Shown here one piece after another: positions 34,015-42,908 of a stretch of 64,000 nt of DNA. The DNA is taken from positions 1,240,001 through 1,304,000 of the forward strand of contig NZ_CP126084.1 in assembly GCF_030122845.1 (NCBI RefSeq). Reading direction: 5' to 3'. The position numbers were made by a program, and so were the translations under genes. Numbering within the stretch: position 1 is the first letter of the stretch; the number at the start of each line of letters is the position of its first letter. Below the pieces are notes generated by a model. It ran no database searches. It was given only the letters and a program-made list of their open reading frames with translations, and was not told where the DNA came from. The DNA comes from Paenibacillus woosongensis (GTDB lineage: Bacteria > Bacillota > Bacilli > Paenibacillales > Paenibacillaceae).

Positions 34015-36063
34015 TTAATGAATCTGATCCAGAAGCGCGTAAGCCTCCTGTTTCGTGTGTACCTTCAATAGCTGATCCCGGAAATCATCATCCATCAATT
34101 TGCGGGAGAGCATTTGTAGTATTTTTAGATGCTCGTTACCCGGGTTCTCCGCAGGGATCGCAATCATGAAGATTAGTTTGGCCTCTGTTCCGTCCACGCT
34201 GTTCCAATCGACGCCGACTTGCTTCATTCCAAATACGACGCGCGGTTTGATGACGGCAGTTGATTTCCCGTGAGGAATGGCGATATTCATGCCAATTCCG
34301 GTCGAGCTTTCCTGCTCGCGGCGAAGGATCGCCTGTTTGAACTCGGAGGCGGAGCTAATTGCGCCATCCGCTTCAAGTTTTCCGATCAGCTCATCGATAA
34401 CATCGTCCCGAGAAGCTGCTTGAAGTTCAGTCTCAATTAGATCAAGGCTGATAATATCCGTTAATTTACTCACCGGTTTATGCTGAATTACGGCATTGGC
34501 GGATGAGGTCACGTTAGTATCAGCTTGAGCGTTATTATCCTTAACCTCAGATTTATCGTTAACGCTCTCCTCAGCTTTGCCGTTTACGGATGCTCTACTC
34601 GCAACAGAACCACCTGCGATAGTACCTGCTGAAACAGTGCCGTCTGCGATCATTGGTTGAGTCTGAGCGACGTCCTTTTTGAGTAGCTTGATCATTAGTG
34701 CTGTTACGAGCGAGCCGACAATAACAGCAACAAAGAACATAACGACATTATCTACCGCACCTAGTACGGCAACGATAGGGCCGCCGTGTGCTACCCGGTC
34801 GCCAACCTGGCCGATCATGGCGATGACTGATCCGGTCATGGAGCCGATCATGATGCTGGGAATGACACGCAGCGGATCTTGGGAGGCGAAGGGAATCGCC
34901 CCTTCCGTGATGCCGAACAATCCCATGGTGAACGATGCCTTGCCGGACTCCCGTTCCGCATCATGGAACTTCCGTTTGAACAGGAACGTCGCAAGTCCGA
35001 GCCCGATCGGCGGAATACAGATTGCAACGGCAATCGGTCCCATAATTTCATAGTTGCCTTCCCCGATCATCGCCGAGCCGAACAAGAAAGCAACCTTGTT
35101 CACTGGGCCGCCCATATCAAAGGAAATCATCGCCCCGAGAATTAAGGCCAACAGGATTGAACTGGTTCCCTGCATGCTGGCCAGCCAGGAGGTCAAGAAT
35201 TCAAAAAACTTCGCAATCGGTCCGCCAAGAAGAAGAATAAAAGCGAGACCGACGATCAGCGACGCCAATACCGGGATGATGATAATCGGCATGATAGGAG
35301 CAATCGCTTTGGGCACCTTCCATTTCTTGATCCACAGCGCCACATAACCTGCCAGAAAGCCGGCGATAATTCCGCCGATAAATCCGGCGCCTGCCTCACT
35401 GCCGTAGAAGCTGCCGTTCGCGGCGATGAAGCCGCCGATCATCCCCGGAGCAAGGCCAGGCCGGTCAGCGATACTAAAAGCGATAAACCCGGCCAGGATC
35501 GGCACCATAAAGGTAAAAGCAGCCCCGCCCAGACTTTCGACGATTTTCCAGAAGGAGCCTTCCGGAATTTGCAGTCCGCCTGGCGTCGGTTCTCCGCCTA
35601 TGGACAGGGCAATCGCGATCAGCAGCCCGCCTACGACGATAAACGGTACCATGTAGGATACACCGCTCATCAGATGGCGGTAAATTTGGTTTTGCTTGGC
35701 TGCCTGCTGCCTGCCGCTGCCGCCGGAAGGCTCTTGCCCCGGACGGGCCTGATAGACAGGTACATCACCGCGAACGAGCTTTTCGATCAAAGCCTCCGGA
35801 TTTCGAATCCCATCCTGAACCCCAGCGACCAACAGCTTTTTGCCGACAAAGCGGCTTTTGTCTACATGCTTGTCAGCGGCAATAATGATGCCGTCCGCTT
35901 GGGCAATGTCCTCTTCTGAAAACTCATTCTCTACGCCGATAGAGCCTTGGGTTTCCACTTTCATGCCGACTCCTAGCTTGTCGGCCGCCTTCTGCAAATT
36001 TTCAGCGGCCATGTAAGTATGCGCAATGCCGTTAGGGCATGAGGTAATGGCTAAAAATTTCAT
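34015..36063 (-). CDS. manP: Mannose/fructose-family PTS transporter EIIBCA
   Basis: 682 residues in the order EIIB-EIIC-EIIA. EIIB has Cys9 in SCPNGIAHT as phosphorylation site. EIIC (about 130-480) is the membrane channel of the fructose-mannitol family. EIIA (about 535-680) carries His598 in IAIPHGKS. The sugar is imported and phosphorylated at the expense of phosphoenolpyruvate. The BCA order and the adjacent ManR-type regulator match B. subtilis ManP (mannose); a fructose role is the main alternative. A low-complexity linker (about 485-530) joins EIIC and EIIA. GGGGAGG lies eight bases before the start. No manA-type isomerase gene is in the window. Confidence 0.8.
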   Translation of the reverse strand: MKFLAITSCPNGIAHTYMAAENLQKAADKLGVGMKVETQGSIGVENEFSEEDIAQADGIIIAADKHVDKSRFVGKKLLVAGVQDGIRNPEALIEKLVRGDVPVYQARPGQEPSGGSGRQQAAKQNQIYRHLMSGVSYMVPFIVVGGLLIAIALSIGGEPTPGGLQIPEGSFWKIVESLGGAAFTFMVPILAGFIAFSIADRPGLAPGMIGGFIAANGSFYGSEAGAGFIGGIIAGFLAGYVALWIKKWKVPKAIAPIMPIIIIPVLASLIVGLAFILLLGGPIAKFFEFLTSWLASMQGTSSILLALILGAMISFDMGGPVNKVAFLFGSAMIGEGNYEIMGPIAVAICIPPIGLGLATFLFKRKFHDAERESGKASFTMGLFGITEGAIPFASQDPLRVIPSIMIGSMTGSVIAMIGQVGDRVAHGGPIVAVLGAVDNVVMFFVAVIVGSLVTALMIKLLKKDVAQTQPMIADGTVSAGTIAGGSVASRASVNGKAEESVNDKSEVKDNNAQADTNVTSSANAVIQHKPVSKLTDIISLDLIETELQAASRDDVIDELIGKLEADGAISSASEFKQAILRREQESSTGIGMNIAIPHGKSTAVIKPRVVFGMKQVGVDWNSVDGTEAKLIFMIAIPAENPGNEHLKILQMLSRKLMDDDFRDQLLKVHTKQEAYALLDQIH

Positions 36064-36083
36064 TTGGAGAACCTCCCCTTTGT

Positions 36084-36097
36084 TTAAATCGTTTACA
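36084..36097 (-). promoter_or_regulatory. cre-like site upstream of manP
   Basis: On the minus strand it reads TGTAAACGATTTAA. It differs from the CcpA consensus TGWAANCGNTNWCA at one place (C to A near the end). It lies 20-35 bases before the start codon and would fit catabolite repression. Confidence 0.45.
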
Positions 36098-36167
36098 TCT
36101 AGATATTAACCTAATCAAACAGGGGAAAAAGTTATTATTTTTACCGCAGCTTCCGGCAAAATACGTT

Positions 36168-38108
36168 TTATAGGAGTGAAAAGATCTCCTCGGGCTGTTC
36201 GGCCCGGATCAGCTTCTCCACCAGGGAGGGCTGCTCGCTAAGCAGCGAAAGCCGGTGGAACAGCTTCTTCGTATTCTCCTGCTCCTGACTCCGCAGCGCC
36301 AGCATGAATACGATAGAGACCTTGTCCTGCTCCCAATCCAGCGGTTCCTTTAAGGTAGCAATGGCAATTTGCGATTGCTTCACCAGCTTGGGATCGCCGT
36401 GCGGGATAGCAATTCCGCCGCCGATGGCCGTCGAGGAGGCTCTTTCCCTCAGGAGTGCCTGATGAGCATAGTCTTGCTCTACATAGCCTTTGGCATACAG
36501 GAGGTTGGCCATTTGCTCGATAATTTCGAACCGATGGGACACTTCGACCTGAGTAAGAATCAGAGCTGGCTCCGTGTGCATTTGCAAGAAAGAAGCCGAG
36601 GCATCCGGCGAATGCTCCTCCAATTGTTCAAGAAAACTGGCGATTTTCTTTATGTCCGCAGCCTCCAGCAGAGGAGATACCTCGACATGAGGAACATCAA
36701 TGCCGTCCAGCGGAATAGTCGTTACGATAAAATCCACCGGATGACGATCCAGGTATGCCTTCAGATCCGCCTTTCGAACGGAGTCGAGTACTTGGATGGC
36801 GCTGAATTTGCGCTCCAGCTTCGAGCGCAGAATTTGCGAGATGCCTATCCCCATGTGGCATACGGTGACGATATTCCTGATGAGCTTCGTCTGTTTGTTT
36901 AACCGTTCGATGGCTGCCTGAAAATGCAGGGTAAGATAAGCGGCCTCATCTTCCGGGATTGCAAAATTGAAATTGCGGTTCAGCTCGTTAGCCGCATAAA
37001 TCACCATGCTGAACATATAGGGATACATTTTCTTAATATCGTGCAGCAGCGGGTTCGTTACACTCAGCCCGTAGCTCAAACGATGGATCGTTGAACTTAA
37101 ATGGATGCCGAGTCCTTCCTTGAGTGCGGCATCCTGCCCAAAATCAATAAATGTCAGGCTGGACATTTTCCGCAATAGAGATTCCAGAATTTCGGTCACT
37201 TCTGCGGTAATTTTCAGCGGTTGTTCGGGCAGATCGGCTGTCTCTATCCGGCTGTGCGAACGGATTTTTGCGCCTAATAAATGCGCCGTTAAATAAACGA
37301 GCTCATCCGCAGAGAAATGGACCGAGAAGGAGCGCTCCAGCGGTTGAGTAAAGGCGAGCGTCCACTGGTACTCTCTTTTATTGCGAATAAAGGCTTGTTC
37401 CTGCTTGGAAAAGGAAATCGGTTGATTCAGCTTCGTACGTCTTATCATGAGGAGGGTATGGACGAGCAAATTATCAAAGGCTTCATCCGTAAAATGAACG
37501 GATTGCTCCTCCTCCAGCCGTTTCAACTCCCGGGTTACGATATCCACCTCATAGGCTTCAAACTGCCTTTTGATGAAGTGGTTGGTCGTAGTCCCGATTA
37601 ATTGGGACACTTTGGAGAGGGCGGCTCGCTTGTCTTTCTCGGCACCCTCGATTGTAATTCCGACTTTCTGTTTGGAGACGACGGCAAGCTTTCTTTTTTC
37701 CAGCCACGGATGCAGTGAATCCAAATCCTTTTTAATGACGGAACGATTGACGTAATATTTATCTGCCAATTCCTGAAGCGTTGTAGGCTTGGTATTCATG
37801 AGAAGCTCGTAGGCGAGCGCGGCCATCCGGTTATCGTCCCGTTCATATCCGCTATCTTGAACAGAGCGGAATAATTGGTGGAACAGCCTGGCCCGCTCTT
37901 GTTCTTCGATGTCGAGCTTCACGCCGATCCCTGGCTTGCGCAGCAGTCTGGCACTTCCGTGTTGAGCCAGGTAAACGTCAATGGCATCGAAATCATTTCG
38001 AATCGTTTTCTCCGAACAGCTTAAATTCATCGCCAAGTTGCGCACTATAAAATACCGGCCAGCATCGCTTAACAGCATTCGCAATATTTCCTGTTGACGC
38101 GTATTCAT
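36168..38108 (-). CDS. manR: ManR-type PTS-controlled transcriptional activator
   Basis: 646 residues: N-terminal DeoR/Mga-like helix-turn-helix pair (about 1-90), two PRD regulation domains (about 190-400), an EIIB-Bgl-like domain with Cys417 in VCHMGIGIS, and an EIIA-fructose-like domain with His570 in IPHGDP. This is the domain order, size and phosphosite spacing of B. subtilis ManR, which activates manP and its own gene when dephosphorylated by mannose transport. It lies directly upstream of manP on the same strand with a 104-base gap that probably holds the manP promoter. A related MtlR/LicR-type role is possible. Confidence 0.85.
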   Translation of the reverse strand: MNTRQQEILRMLLSDAGRYFIVRNLAMNLSCSEKTIRNDFDAIDVYLAQHGSARLLRKPGIGVKLDIEEQERARLFHQLFRSVQDSGYERDDNRMAALAYELLMNTKPTTLQELADKYYVNRSVIKKDLDSLHPWLEKRKLAVVSKQKVGITIEGAEKDKRAALSKVSQLIGTTTNHFIKRQFEAYEVDIVTRELKRLEEEQSVHFTDEAFDNLLVHTLLMIRRTKLNQPISFSKQEQAFIRNKREYQWTLAFTQPLERSFSVHFSADELVYLTAHLLGAKIRSHSRIETADLPEQPLKITAEVTEILESLLRKMSSLTFIDFGQDAALKEGLGIHLSSTIHRLSYGLSVTNPLLHDIKKMYPYMFSMVIYAANELNRNFNFAIPEDEAAYLTLHFQAAIERLNKQTKLIRNIVTVCHMGIGISQILRSKLERKFSAIQVLDSVRKADLKAYLDRHPVDFIVTTIPLDGIDVPHVEVSPLLEAADIKKIASFLEQLEEHSPDASASFLQMHTEPALILTQVEVSHRFEIIEQMANLLYAKGYVEQDYAHQALLRERASSTAIGGGIAIPHGDPKLVKQSQIAIATLKEPLDWEQDKVSIVFMLALRSQEQENTKKLFHRLSLLSEQPSLVEKLIRAEQPEEIFSLL

Positions 38109-38324
38109 CGTTCATTCCACACCTTGCCTAAAATTCTAAGTAATTTCCATGCATAAATCGCTCCCATTATAGCCTAGCCCAGGCAGTTATCCAAACCCAA
38201 TTCACTAGCACACATGCTGGCTGACCGAATAAAGATGGTGAATCCGCCCGGAAATTGGTAGTATGAGGGAATAGGAGCAAACCATTAAGGCTATCTCCAG
38301 CAAATAGCGACTGGGAGGAAGGAT

Positions 38325-39320
38325 ATGAAGGAGAACACGAGAAAGACAATCCGCTGGGGCATCATGGGGACGGGCTGGATTGCCGAGAAATTTGCCGCAG
38401 ATTTAACGCATGTCAGCAATGGGGAAGGAATGGCGGTCGGCTCGCGAACTCTGAATAGCGCGAACCAGTTTGCCGCGAAATTCAATATCCCTCGGGCGTA
38501 TGGAAGCTATGAGGAGTTGGTGAGCGACCCGGAGATCGATGCGATTTATGTGGCGACTCCGCATCCTTTTCACCGGGATAATGTCATCACCGCTCTAAGT
38601 GGCGGGAAAGCCGTTTTGTGCGAGAAGCCCTTCACGGTGAACAGCAGGGAGCTTGAAGAGATTATCGCGTTGGCCAAGGAGAAACGGCTGTTTTTGATGG
38701 AGGCGATGTGGACGAGGTTTCTGCCGCCGATCATTCAGGTCAGACAATGGCTGGAGGAAGGAAGAATCGGTGAGATCAAGCTGCTCAAGGCGGAATTCGG
38801 CTTCCGCAGCGACTGGAATCCAAGCGGCAGATTGCTGAATCCGGAGCTTGGAGGCGGTGCATTGCTGGATGCAGGGATTTATCCGGTATCGTTCGCATCC
38901 ATGATTTTTGGCCCAAATCCGGAGCAGGTATGGAGCACGGCCCATATCGGCGAGACGGGAGTCGACGAGCACTTCTCCATATTGCTGGATTATGGGCAAG
39001 GGCGCTCAGCTTCTCTTCACGGTGCGGTCAGGCTCGCTCTTACGAACGAAGCTTATATTTACGGGACGGAAGGTTCGATTCATATCCCTTCATTCCTGAA
39101 CGCCACGAAGGCTGTTCTTCACGTGAACGGGCAGGAACCGGTTGAGGTAAAGGATGACCGGACTGCTGTGGGGTATGCATTTGAAGCCGAGGAGGTAGGC
39201 AGATGCCTGCTGGCCGGAGAAACCGAAAGCAGCGCAATCACATTGGCGGAATCGCTCGGAATCATGCAGCTGCTTGATCAGTTAAGAGCCCAGTGGGGCT
39301 TGAAATATCCATTTGAATAG
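38325..39320 (+). CDS. Gfo/Idh/MocA-family oxidoreductase
   Basis: 331 residues. The Rossmann signature GIMGTGWIA at residues 12-20 binds NAD(P), CEKPFT near 98 is the family's catalytic-lysine motif, and the C-terminal alpha/beta domain contains GGGALLDAGIYPV. Members oxidise or reduce sugars, inositols or sugar acids. The pattern is like trans-1,2-dihydrobenzene-diol or glucose-fructose dehydrogenase-like proteins, but the substrate cannot be told. GGGAGGAAGG precedes the start. It is transcribed alone, away from manR, and ends at a terminator. Confidence 0.9.
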   Translation: MKENTRKTIRWGIMGTGWIAEKFAADLTHVSNGEGMAVGSRTLNSANQFAAKFNIPRAYGSYEELVSDPEIDAIYVATPHPFHRDNVITALSGGKAVLCEKPFTVNSRELEEIIALAKEKRLFLMEAMWTRFLPPIIQVRQWLEEGRIGEIKLLKAEFGFRSDWNPSGRLLNPELGGGALLDAGIYPVSFASMIFGPNPEQVWSTAHIGETGVDEHFSILLDYGQGRSASLHGAVRLALTNEAYIYGTEGSIHIPSFLNATKAVLHVNGQEPVEVKDDRTAVGYAFEAEEVGRCLLAGETESSAITLAESLGIMQLLDQLRAQWGLKYPFE

Positions 39321-39355
39321 CCAGCCGGCATAATATCTATTTTTGCAGGTTAGAG

Positions 39356-39388
39356 CCTTGAATGACTATATGTCTTCAAGGTTTTTTT
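39356..39388 (+). terminator. Intrinsic terminator after the oxidoreductase gene
   Basis: CCTTGAA and TTCAAGG pair around a twelve-base loop, followed by seven T residues. Confidence 0.85.
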
Positions 39389-39457
39389 ATGGGAAATATA
39401 TCTGATAACCTCCCCCAAAAAGGCATATTGACTATAATATGTAAAAATGATTATTGA

Positions 39458-39471
39458 TGTAACCGCTTTAA
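39458..39471 (+). promoter_or_regulatory. cre-like site upstream of the pectate-lyase gene
   Basis: TGTAACCGCTTTAA differs from TGWAANCGNTNWCA at one place. It lies upstream of a possible -10 box (TATAAT, 39514-39519), a place where CcpA could repress. Confidence 0.4.
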
Positions 39472-39607
39472 AAATTTAGCATAACAATTAGCGCGCAAAC
39501 ATTCGCATCCAGATATAATCCTTATTTCTTAGAGGAGGTGAGCCTGCTTACTGCTCCAGGAGTTTTAAGGAAAGGTGCAATATATCCTTTATAATGGAGG
39601 TATGATC

Positions 39608-41473
39608 ATGAATTCCCAATCATCCGTTATTCCGTTTAACATCCGCACTTATAAAATCATCGCCGCTGCCCTATGCCTGGCGCTTATTCTTCCATGGCTG
39701 CCAAGCGGACAGGCAAATGCGGCTGCGCTCTTTAGCGACAATTTTGAAAGCGGTAACAGTAATAATTGGACGTCGACGACCGGTACTTGGGCTGTAGTGA
39801 AGGACGGAAATTCTTATGTATACTCCCAGACGAGCACAAGCGAAGGGCGCACTTCGGCCGGAAACGCCGCATGGACAAACTATGCTGCACAGGCCGATGT
39901 CAAAGTGGAAGATTTCAATGGAACTAATCGCACCTATGTGGCAGGCCGTTATAAGGACGGCAACAACTATTATGCAGCATCACTCTATAATAGCGGAGGA
40001 GGCAAGCTGGAAATCCGCAAGAAAGTGGGCGGCTCCTCCTCGACGCTCGTGACCAAAAATTATCCGCTGTCAACAGGCGTATGGTATAACGTCAAGCTGG
40101 AGCTGTCGGGTTCTACCATCAAAATGTATGTGAACAATACGTTGGAGCTGACGGCCACCGATTCCAGCCTGACCGCCGGAGCCGTCGGCTTCTTGACAGG
40201 TAAAACATTGGCTAAATTCGATAACGTCTCCGTAACAGAGCTTGAAGAGGGCACGACGCCAACGGATCCGCCGCCGAATCCTGATCCGGATTCAGGCATC
40301 CCGGCTCCTGCAGATGGGGATCTCTACGTAGCTGCTAACGGTTCTGCCAGCAACCCGGGAACGCTGGACAAGCCGACCACGCTTGCTGCGGCCATCACAA
40401 GAATAGCTCCAGGCAAAACAATCTATATGCGCGGAGGGACCTACAGCTTCGATTCCACCATTACGATCGAACGCGGCAATAACGGCACCTCCAGCGCCCG
40501 CAAAAACCTGGTTGCTTATGCCAATGAGAAGCCGGTTCTAGATTTCTCGGCCCAGGCATTTGCCTCTACGAACCGCGGCATTCAATTATATGGGCATTAT
40601 TGGGTAATTAAAGGCCTTGAAATCAAAGGCGCAGGTGATAACGGGCTGTACATTGGCGGAAATTACAACCGGATCGATCAGGTCGAGGCGCATCATAACC
40701 GGGATACAGGCATTCAAATTGGGCGCTATGCCTCAAGCGCGCAGTTTGATGAATGGCCAAGCTATAATCTGGTCATCAATTCGTATTCCCATGACAACTA
40801 TGACCCGGATAACGGGGAGGATGCGGACGGTTTTGCTGCCAAGCTGACTGTCGGCCCGGGCAACGTATTTGACGGTTGTATCGCAGCCTACAACGTCGAT
40901 GACGGCTGGGATTTGTACACCAAGTCCGATACTGGCCCGATTGGAGCGGTGACGATCCGCAACAGCATTGCCCATCATAATGGTCAGACCTCGGATGGCA
41001 CCTCAACGACGGATAGTGACGGGAATGGCTTCAAGCTGGGCGGAGAGAAAATCGGGGTCAACCACATTGTCGAGAACAGCATCGCCTTCCAGAACAAGAA
41101 GCATGGCTTTACTTACAACAGCAATCCTGGCTCGATCCAAATGAAGAACAATACATCCTGGGCGAATGGGCAGAGCAATTTCGCCTTCGATGTCGGCACG
41201 CATATTTTCACGAACAACTTATCCTTTCAAGGCGGCGCTAGCGATAAGACTAGCGGCACCGATGTGTCCAGCACGAACGTGTGGTGGAAGAACAAAAAAA
41301 GTGAAAACGCCAAAGGACTTCTCGCCAGCGCTGAGGACTTCGTCAGCCTGACCCCAACATTAACGCGCAATAGCGACGGTTCTCCGAATCTGGGCAATTT
41401 CCTGAAGCTTGCTTCTGGGAGTGATTTAATTGGCTCGGGTACACCAAGCGGAACGAATATCGGGGCACGCTAG
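39608..41473 (+). CDS. Secreted pectate-lyase-like beta-helix protein with N-terminal carbohydrate-binding domain
   Basis: About 620 residues. A signal peptide (about 1-42, ending QANAAA) is followed by a beta-sandwich domain (about 43-215; LFSDNFESGNSNNWTS) of the CBM66/DUF1080-like type, a Pro/Asp linker (about 217-235), and a right-handed beta-helix (about 240-600; DLYVAANGSASNPGTL, GNGFKLGGEK, NSIAFQNKKHGFTYNSNPG). The helix part matches polysaccharide lyase family 9 in pattern, which cuts polygalacturonate by calcium-dependent elimination. The start with GGAGG seven bases upstream (39596-39600) is preferred over an earlier in-frame GTG. Exact substrate is inferred. Confidence 0.8.
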   Translation: MNSQSSVIPFNIRTYKIIAAALCLALILPWLPSGQANAAALFSDNFESGNSNNWTSTTGTWAVVKDGNSYVYSQTSTSEGRTSAGNAAWTNYAAQADVKVEDFNGTNRTYVAGRYKDGNNYYAASLYNSGGGKLEIRKKVGGSSSTLVTKNYPLSTGVWYNVKLELSGSTIKMYVNNTLELTATDSSLTAGAVGFLTGKTLAKFDNVSVTELEEGTTPTDPPPNPDPDSGIPAPADGDLYVAANGSASNPGTLDKPTTLAAAITRIAPGKTIYMRGGTYSFDSTITIERGNNGTSSARKNLVAYANEKPVLDFSAQAFASTNRGIQLYGHYWVIKGLEIKGAGDNGLYIGGNYNRIDQVEAHHNRDTGIQIGRYASSAQFDEWPSYNLVINSYSHDNYDPDNGEDADGFAAKLTVGPGNVFDGCIAAYNVDDGWDLYTKSDTGPIGAVTIRNSIAHHNGQTSDGTSTTDSDGNGFKLGGEKIGVNHIVENSIAFQNKKHGFTYNSNPGSIQMKNNTSWANGQSNFAFDVGTHIFTNNLSFQGGASDKTSGTDVSSTNVWWKNKKSENAKGLLASAEDFVSLTPTLTRNSDGSPNLGNFLKLASGSDLIGSGTPSGTNIGAR

Positions 41474-41500
41474 GCTCGATTCCGGAGGCAATTAATGAAT

Positions 41501-41545
41501 GGGGCTGTCCAGAAGTCAGTAAACCCTGACCTTTTGGACGCCCCC
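41501..41545. repeat. Recurrent GGGGCTG hairpin at the left end of repeat copy 2
   Basis: GGGGCTGTCCA pairs with TGGACGCCCC, with inner stem GTCAG/CTGAC. It is the counterpart of 16318-16360 and again lies shortly after a stop codon. The 734-base gap 41474-42207 holds this hairpin, a minisatellite, a four-unit element, a hexanucleotide array and a terminator, but no gene. Confidence 0.65.
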
Positions 41546-41610
41546 ATCATCTTTAGAGGGGGGCTTGGGGGTTAGTGGAATGGATGGGATTGATGGAACG
41601 GATAGGATTG

Positions 41611-41673
41611 GTGGGAATGGTGGGAATGATGGGAATGATGGGAATGATAGGAATGATAGGAATGATGGGACTT
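41611..41673. repeat. Nine-base minisatellite
   Basis: Seven tandem 9-base units of the type ATGGGAATG/ATAGGAATG, inside a longer TGATGGG-rich stretch. It stands at the same place as the 18-base repeat of the 16.4 kb copy. Confidence 0.85.
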
Positions 41674-41763
41674 ATGACGACTGGTGCGACTGGTGAGACT
41701 GATGGGGCGGGCGGGATTGATGAGATTGATGAGACGGTGAACTCGTAGGGCGGGTCACCTGCC

Positions 41764-41944
41764 AACGGACAGGAGATCCGCTATTTGTTAAAGTAGGCCC
41801 TCTTTTGCTATGCTTGCGGACCCTGGTTCCGTTATTTGGCCAAATGGACTGTCAAAAACATGATTTTGGGAGCAATAGCGGAACACAGGTCCGTTAGCTC
41901 TTCAGATTCCTCGTTATTTCACAAATAGCGTCCTCTGTGTCCGT
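41764..41944. repeat. Four-unit palindromic element, class 1, copy 2
   Basis: Direct units at 41764-41787 and 41816-41839, inverted units at 41873-41896 and 41922-41944. Unit sequences and spacing match the copy at 16597-16776. Flanks also match (GGGTCACC before unit 1). Confidence 0.8.
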
Positions 41945-41993
41945 TCAGGGTTGCAGATATCCAGTTGCCCCGCCAGCCATGCCACATAGCCAA

Positions 41994-42088
41994 CACCACA
42001 CCCACACCCACACCCACACCCACATCCACATCCACATCCACATCCACATCCACATCCACATCCACATCCACATTCACATCCACATTCA
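41994..42088. repeat. Hexanucleotide microsatellite (CCACAC / CCACAT)
   Basis: About four CCACAC units followed by about eleven CCACAT units, with slips near the right end. Long open frames on both strands here encode only His-Thr, His-Ile or Cys-Gly dipeptide runs and are not genes. Confidence 0.9.
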
Positions 42089-42138
42089 ACCGCCAACACC
42101 CAACTACCTCACAACAGCAAACATCAAAAACAGACGTG

Positions 42139-42173
42139 TAAAAAAAGACGGTGAAACTTGATGTTTTCCGTCT
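42139..42173 (-). terminator. Intrinsic terminator of the prepilin peptidase gene
   Basis: Read on the minus strand, AGACGG and CCGTCT close a stem with an inner GTTTC/GAAAC-like pairing, followed by a run of seven T residues. It lies 35 bases after the stop codon. Confidence 0.75.
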
Positions 42174-42207
42174 AACTTTTATTTTAAGGACTTGTTATCC
42201 AGTCCTT

Positions 42208-42642
42208 TTATAGCTGCTGAACAACCAATCCTGCATAGATAGCTATGGCCGCTGCCGACAGGAATGGAGCAAATGGAATGGACGATGCTTGTCCGCGGCG
42301 CAAGCAGCCGACTATCCCCGCATATACCAGTGCAAGAACACCGCCCGCTAGTAGCACATAAATATTGGCATGCCAGCCCACCCAGATCCCGATGGCCGAT
42401 AGCAGTTTAATATCCCCTGCGCCTATGTAGAAATTCCATTTGGATTTGGCCAGGAACAGGAGGAGGGAAGGAAAGAGTAAGCCTAGCAGGGCATCTGCCA
42501 GGTAGAAATACAGCCAGCTTTGAAGCAAGCCCAATGCGAGAAGCAGGATGACAAGCTGATTAGGAATGATGCGTTTTTTTATATCACTGATGCTGCATAA
42601 TAGCAGGAGCAGGACGAAGGCAGATGCCAACCATATATTCAT
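42208..42642 (-). CDS. Prepilin peptidase (A24 family, short form)
   Basis: 144 residues with four or five membrane segments. The two catalytic aspartates are Asp20 (SISDIKKRIIPN) and Asp77 in the GAGD motif. The N-terminal methylase domain is absent, as is normal for TadV/CpaA-type enzymes. It cleaves the leader of Tad/Flp-type pilins at the inner membrane. It stands back to back with the Tad/type VII operon, 266 bases away, so the pilin-like protein encoded at 49342 is the likely substrate. CGGAGGG precedes the start. Confidence 0.88.
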   Translation of the reverse strand: MNIWLASAFVLLLLLCSISDIKKRIIPNQLVILLLALGLLQSWLYFYLADALLGLLFPSLLLFLAKSKWNFYIGAGDIKLLSAIGIWVGWHANIYVLLAGGVLALVYAGIVGCLRRGQASSIPFAPFLSAAAIAIYAGLVVQQL

Positions 42643-42817
42643 AGAGAAACCCTCCGTATTGTTCGTTCAAATACGCCAGTATTTTCAACCATTTCCCGAA
42701 ATTTGTCAAAAAATCTGTACCTACTACTTTATTCCTGTTTTCGAAAACTCGTAAAACTTAAGACCTCTAGAGGTAGGAAAGAAGTCTATATTAAGGATTA
42801 TTTATACAAATAAGGTA

Positions 42818-42846
42818 TTGTACGACCTATAGGTTACTTGTATAAT
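42818..42846 (+). promoter_or_regulatory. SigA-type promoter of the Tad/type VII operon
   Basis: TTGTAC, exactly 17 bases, TATAAT. This is the best promoter in the window and lies about 60 bases before the first gene. No terminator is visible until after 60632. Confidence 0.75.
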
Positions 42847-42908
42847 GATCAGCATTAGCGAGGTAAATATTACTAATTAATATGATTTTTGCTTTAGTAG
42901 GTGAACAC

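Noticed and set aside
39538-39594. Short open frame after AGAGGAGGTG upstream of the pectate-lyase gene as a leader peptide
   Set aside because: The GTG lies inside the ribosome-site-like sequence itself, so spacing is wrong. Support is too weak.
41553-41765. 70-codon open frame on the minus strand
   Set aside because: It is the translated 9-base minisatellite (Ile-Ile-Pro repeats), not a gene.
41914-42161. Open frames on both strands encoding Cys-Gly or His-Thr/His-Ile runs
   Set aside because: Both follow from the hexanucleotide array. No ribosome site and no conserved features.
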